A DNA stretch of 64,000 nucleotides, taken from NCBI RefSeq assembly GCF_013373865.1, contig NC_050468.1:18494774-18558773 (forward strand), read 5' to 3'. The DNA is from Monomorium pharaonis (lineage: Eukaryota > Arthropoda > Insecta > Hymenoptera > Formicidae). The position numbers and the translations under genes are program-made. Below, one piece after another: positions 60,101 through 64,000 of the stretch. Position 1 is the stretch's first letter; each line of letters starts with the position of its first letter. The notes under the pieces are model-generated. The model saw only the letters and a program-made list of their open reading frames with translations, ran no database searches and was not told the origin of the DNA.

Positions 60101-61396
60101 TTAACACGCGAATATACCTCTAAGGGGCCATCACGGCCATGAGAAATAAAGCTCACTGTCTGAAAATTTAAGCATAATGAGAGAAACAATATCAGCATAA
60201 ATTGATTCAGATCAATAATGTGATCATATTGGTGTCGCTATCAATTGGCTAAATAATCGATGAAAATAATATTATATTAGGTTTAATCTTATACATATAA
60301 TGCAAGTATTTAATAGCGAAATATTATAATACTACAATAGTGAAAACAATAACAATATAAATGTTATTAACCCTATAGGATCATGGATTTGAGAAACTGT
60401 CAGAAATTTGTACATTTTATCAAATCATAGAAACATTTTTAAAAAAGAATTATTTTATACATTAATTAATAATTTATACATTTAACTTTTGATGGTATGT
60501 TCCTCTTTTATATTGTCATGGAAAACAAAAAGTTTTACGAATTATAATAATTAGAATTGCATATGAAAATATCCGATATCCTGACTGACACACTGATATC
60601 TCGTTTGGCATTCTCGTAAGCAAAAAAAAGTGTAGCATACTAATAAGGTTAATGCATATCTTTGAACATTAATATCCTTTTTTTTTTAACATCTTATCAA
60701 TTGTAATTAGTTATAACATGTATTTATGTATATTTTTCTAAATAAATGACTGTACAAATACTTTCTAGAGATGTTGATGTTTATGTAAGAATTACTTAAT
60801 AACTTTTTTATATTTGTAAAAATATCAAAAATTAACGACGAACACGAACAGTGAACATGGTATTTAATAAAAAAATGTGTATTAAGTGTTAAATTATTCG
60901 TTTTTCGATAATAATTAAATGATCGCAATACATAATTTTGACAATATGTATGTCGACTTTTGTTATTTTAACAATAAATAAAAAATGTAAATCTAATTAT
61001 ATTAATATCCATCGATCGTTATATTCAATGCTTTTTGTATAACTAAAACCTGTCTACTAATAGAATGAAATATCAATTAATAATTTATCCGAATAAACTT
61101 TTGGACAGATAAGTTATAATCGTTAATGTCGCATGGATAGAATTAATTTTGTCAAAGGTATATAGAACTTACTTGATGCTCATCGTCCGAAGTGACGATG
61201 TAGCCATCAAGAGGTGGCCCTTGAACTGCCGCTACTCGAATCATCTCGGATCTCAATTGTCTCAGTCGAAGAGAACTGTCGTGTCGATTGATTGGTTGGT
61301 TCTCGACATAAGCGTTTGCTGGGCAGTATAATCTCTCAGCGCCATTATAATTATATTTCGGCTTCAGCAGTGTGTCGGTATCAGCTTTTGTTAATC
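52185..61396 (-). CDS. Xaa-Pro aminopeptidase, XPNPEP2-like; 5' exon not found
   Basis: Metallopeptidase that removes an N-terminal residue preceding proline. Ten exons (61396-61173, 59466-59287, 56412-56295, 56016-55638, 55235-55115, 54483-54120, 53326-53093, 52994-52843, 52638-52543, 52445-52185) join in phase to 708 visible residues. N-terminal creatinase-like domains: DGYIVTSDDEHQSEAVDPHD, FLTGFYGSAGEAIVTTD, LWTDGRYHVQA, VTALDEIAWLFNVRG. Metal ligands of the catalytic pita-bread fold: TIDSGGQYLGDGTTD (two Asp), MHGTGHGIGHF (His), NEPGYY (Glu) and GVRLEN (Glu). AYTRVLIGLIELA, SLIFPS and a hydrophobic C-terminus (FHVLVAIVAIYHIV) favour the membrane-linked XPNPEP2 type. The first visible exon enters in phase 1, so a leader exon lies upstream. 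Donors GTGCGT (exon 2) and GTTCGT (exon 7) are weak; both were chosen by homology. Confidence 0.88.
53327..54119 (-). other. Aminopeptidase intron, no feature
   Basis: AT-rich intron between the exons encoding GGQYLG and DGTTDVTRT. Nothing else seen. The intron at 54484-55114 is similar. Confidence 0.6.
57420..58200. repeat. GC-richer patch in an aminopeptidase intron, possible retroelement remnant
   Basis: About 780 bp clearly less AT-rich than both sides, within the 2.9-kb intron 56413-59286. It has AGTCAGCGACGCTGACTCAG and TGCGCCCAGCGCATATATCA, inverted motifs. No protein similarity was seen. It could be LTR or leader sequence of an old retroelement; I found no second copy in the window. 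Confidence 0.3.
60118..60159 (-). other. Possible 42-nt cassette exon of the aminopeptidase
   Basis: An open 14-codon segment (TVSFISHGRDGPLE) with an AAATTTTCAG acceptor and GAG|GTATAT donor. It lies in the intron between the exons ending DDEHQ and starting SEAVD, which join in phase 0. It would insert in frame. Confidence 0.3.
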
Positions 61397-61690
61397 CTGC
61401 AACAATCACGTTTCATTTTTTAACTGATAATTTTTAAAGAGTTTAAGTTAAAATTAAATTACAAAATGGGAAATAGATACGAGAACATAATAATAGAATA
61501 ATAATAGAATAAAGGGAAATAAATACAATAATAAGAAAAAAAACAAAAGATGTAAAACAAATATAAATTTTGAGATATATGATAGCTATGCAACAAATAA
61601 TAAATTTAAGTAACAAAACATTGCATAAAATAATGTCTGGACAATGAAATAAAAGTTTTAATATAATAATATACAATAGCAAATTTAAAG

Positions 61691-61700
61691 TAAAAAAAAA
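61691..61700 (-). terminator. Pol III terminator of tRNA-Ala
   Basis: On the minus strand, a run of nine T begins 7 bases after the tRNA discriminator base. Confidence 0.85.
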
Positions 61701-61706
61701 TGAAAT

Positions 61707-61779
61707 TGGAGGCGCCGGGTATCGATCCCGGTACCTCTCGCATGCTAAGCGAGCGCTCTACCATCTGAGCTACGCCCCC
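61707..61779 (-). tRNA. tRNA-Ala (anticodon AGC)
   Basis: 73 nt reading GGGGGCGTAGCTCAGATGGT at the 5' end. The acceptor stem GGGGGCG pairs with CGCCTCC (one G-U), discriminator A. G3-T70 (G3:U70) is the alanine identity pair. The anticodon loop is CTTAGCATG with AGC at 61744-61746 (inverse strand). The T arm has GGTATCGATC in the plus-strand reading, i.e. GATCGATACC. A-box TAGCTCAGATGG and B-box GGGATCGATACCC are intact and there is no intron. It is on the same strand as the aminopeptidase, upstream of its first visible exon. Confidence 0.97.
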
Positions 61780-64000
61780 ATGTGAAAGGACATTCCTAAT
61801 TAGTTCTGATATATCGTATCCTGCACCTCAAATATATACATATGCATATAAAATGTATACATATATATGTATTATTATTAATAATATATATATTTTATTA
61901 ATATAATATATATGTTATTATTATTAAATATTTTTACATTTATACATTTATACCTATATTTATGTTATATATATATCATATTATTTAATTTATATAATAT
62001 TTACCTCAATAAAATAATATCACTATTTTATTAGAATTATTTGTAAAATATAAGAGTTTTATGAAATAAATTGTATTTAATAATTGTATAAATTATAAAT
62101 TAAAATACATATTAAAAAAATTTTTTATAAGATTTCGTAAACGGATTAATTATTCCAGAAAAAATATGTGAGATGAATGATAAATAATGTTCTTTTAGAT
62201 TTAATTAAAAAACAATTGTTTGATAACAGTCATTTTCAGATTGAAGACTCCAAAATAATTGCCATCTATATTATATTGCAACTTAACAAAATAAGGATTT
62301 ATTGAAGATTTTAGGTTTATTAAGCATAAAGATTAAAGTATATGTTTCGTATTGCTTTAAATAAAAATATATATATTGACGCGTTGAGTAAAAACACACG
62401 GTTCTATAACAGATGATGTACAACGGACACGCCGCGTGTTTATCTTAGTTTAGTTTAAAACGAACCCGACTTAACTTGAATTCGGGAGATTTCGGGAAAT
62501 CCCGTCACCTCCGCTTGTACATTTGATCAGGTGCGATCCTGCTCGAGGATTCGCGCCACAAGCACTCCTGTAAAAGACGTCGACTCGTTACGAACCTCCG
62601 TCCGACCTATCTTGAACTCAGATTTTAATAAAATTCAAGATAGTTGCACGGTAAGACAGTTTTTTATTTAATTGTCCGCACCACCATCTGCGCTCGTCTT
62701 CGTGATAATCAAACAGAGGCCAGTGCCTCGAATCGCGTCGCCCGTGGATCTCCAACACCCGAGATTTACACGCGAAAGAACAAACAATATAATTTCGTTA
62801 AAATTAAATAAGTATGAATAAGGATGTTTTTTCCCAATTACATATGTTTTTTAAAATGCATTTTATACACTCTAGAATTTATATGAAATTTTAAAGATAG
62901 AACTTTATTGAAAATTGTGCATGTTATGCATTTTATGTATATATGTATGTTTATTTTAATTTATTTATATATTGTATTTTTCTCTCTCTCTCTCTTTTTT
63001 ATTTTTTATGTTTTGATGAAATGTATGTAAAATTATAAGTAGAGTTTTATCTTAAATTGTGTGAAGGAAATTATAAATCAGGGATTTACAAAAGATTTTA
63101 TGTATTAAATACGATACTTAGAGCATTACATTGTGCAAAACAAAACAAAATAGAAACGTGTATTTCGAAAATATAATCAGGAATTAATGATAAAAATTTT
63201 AATTTAAAGCAATGCTGAAATTGCATAGACTAAAAAAATTGAATTGATAATCTATGAGAGAGACGATTATAAACACAATCTCTGACAAAATTGAAGAATT
63301 TTATTTTAATGTTTCAATTATATTTTATGATATATCGACACTTTTAGAGTCCTATGAATCTATATGATGGACGACGAACAATGTGAGATGACTCAAATTA
63401 ACCTCGTTGATTGGAAATTTGTTTAGTTTCCACTACGTGCAATAGTACACGTCCCATGGGAATCCAGAGGGTGTGCTAAGTGGTGCTCGTATACCAGGAA
63501 AGCATATTGAACTTGGAGCTTGATTGACCCAAAACGCACGTTTTGATCGTTACGTGTATTGAACCTTCATCGGTGTCTCAAGCAGTATACAATCAATCGA
63601 TTAAACACACCCATGCCTTTACTTTTTTCTTTCCTTTCTTTTTTTCTTCCTGCATCGTCGAATCTGTCTCCCCGCGCAAAATGCGTGAAAGAATACGTCG
63701 CGTTTTGCCGCTTGTGATAGAAGATCAATTTTCATAAATGAATATTGGGAAACGGATCGAATATAATTCGGATGATCATGTACACGAGTCTTCGCACATT
63801 TTATCATTAATGCATCGTAACCGGGTCAGCGTATTGTTTAATTTAATAATTTAACGTAAACATCAAGTAATATTAAATATATTACTAGGGAAGTAGGAGC
63901 GCGCAGTAGGAAAGTTTTACTCCGATGTAACCTTACAATTTTCAGCTCAGGTAATTTTCCCTGTAATTTTCCCGTGTGCTGTAAAGGTCACGTCGCTCAC
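61780..64000. other. Right-edge region, no gene recognised
   Basis: A GC-richer block at about 62380-62790 has promoter or 5' UTR character but no exon that joins the aminopeptidase in phase. It includes a short inverted repeat, CTATCTTGAA / TTCAAGATAG (62608-62645). 63340-64000 is also less AT-rich, with no recognisable protein. The missing leader exon may be here or outside the window. Confidence 0.4.

Noticed and set aside
49096..60138. Shared GGCCATCACGGCC at 49096-49109 and 60125-60138
   Set aside because: Only 13 bases match and the flanks differ; probably chance.
62530..62580. Possible first exon of the aminopeptidase (ATG TAC AAG CGG then GTGACG)
   Set aside because: It would leave in phase 2, but the next exon needs phase 1; it does not join in frame.

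Overview
This is AT-rich insect nuclear DNA carrying spliced, single-copy housekeeping genes with short introns and GT-AG borders. Many small inverted-repeat transposons (MITEs) lie between the genes and in the introns. Gene content and protein style suggest Hymenoptera, probably an ant; that placement is inference. No autonomous transposon, viral gene or CRISPR array was seen.

Layout, left to right. At the left edge are exons of an unidentified Arg/Ser-rich coiled-coil protein (minus strand), including a duplicated exon. At 5.6-9.1 kb there are repeats only. TFAM (mtDNA packaging and transcription) runs on the plus strand, and a small tail-anchored ORF starts 28 nt after its stop. Next come CAMLG (tail-anchored protein insertion) and sulfiredoxin (plus), then ATF6 (minus, the ER-stress bZIP). 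ATF6 is divergent from SDAD1 (plus, ribosome biogenesis) across a promoter region built mostly of MITEs. An intronless ORC5 sits inside SDAD1 intron 2 on the same strand. A MITE cluster (30.5-32.2 kb) precedes CCT1/TCP-1 alpha (plus), which converges on RAD21 cohesin (minus). A second nested MITE cluster (44.8-46.4 kb) lies between RAD21 and a theta-class GST (plus). NDUFAF4 (plus, complex I assembly) follows. A long Xaa-Pro aminopeptidase of the XPNPEP2 type (minus) fills the right end, with a tRNA-Ala(AGC) in or just beyond its 5' part. Its first exon was not found.

The genes do not form one pathway. They are ordinary cell-maintenance genes: three mitochondrial or redox (TFAM, NDUFAF4, sulfiredoxin), two ER (CAMLG, ATF6), and several nuclear or cytosolic. 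Coding exons were joined by hand, checking phase across every junction. In each complete multi-exon model the summed exon lengths are a multiple of three and the protein aligns end to end with what I recall of its family. The exception is the small ORF after TFAM, for which I know no family.

The main unusual content is the MITE layer. At least a dozen hairpin families are present, several with clear target-site duplications: TTA/TAA (Harbinger-like), 8 bp (hAT-like), and a C-A/T-A/G triplet. They are inserted into each other in an order that can be read. Other points to check are the duplicated exon with a destroyed splice donor, the intronless nested ORC5, the TFAM/small-ORF arrangement, a 24-bp hairpin in CCT1 intron 1 and a possible 42-nt cassette exon in the aminopeptidase.
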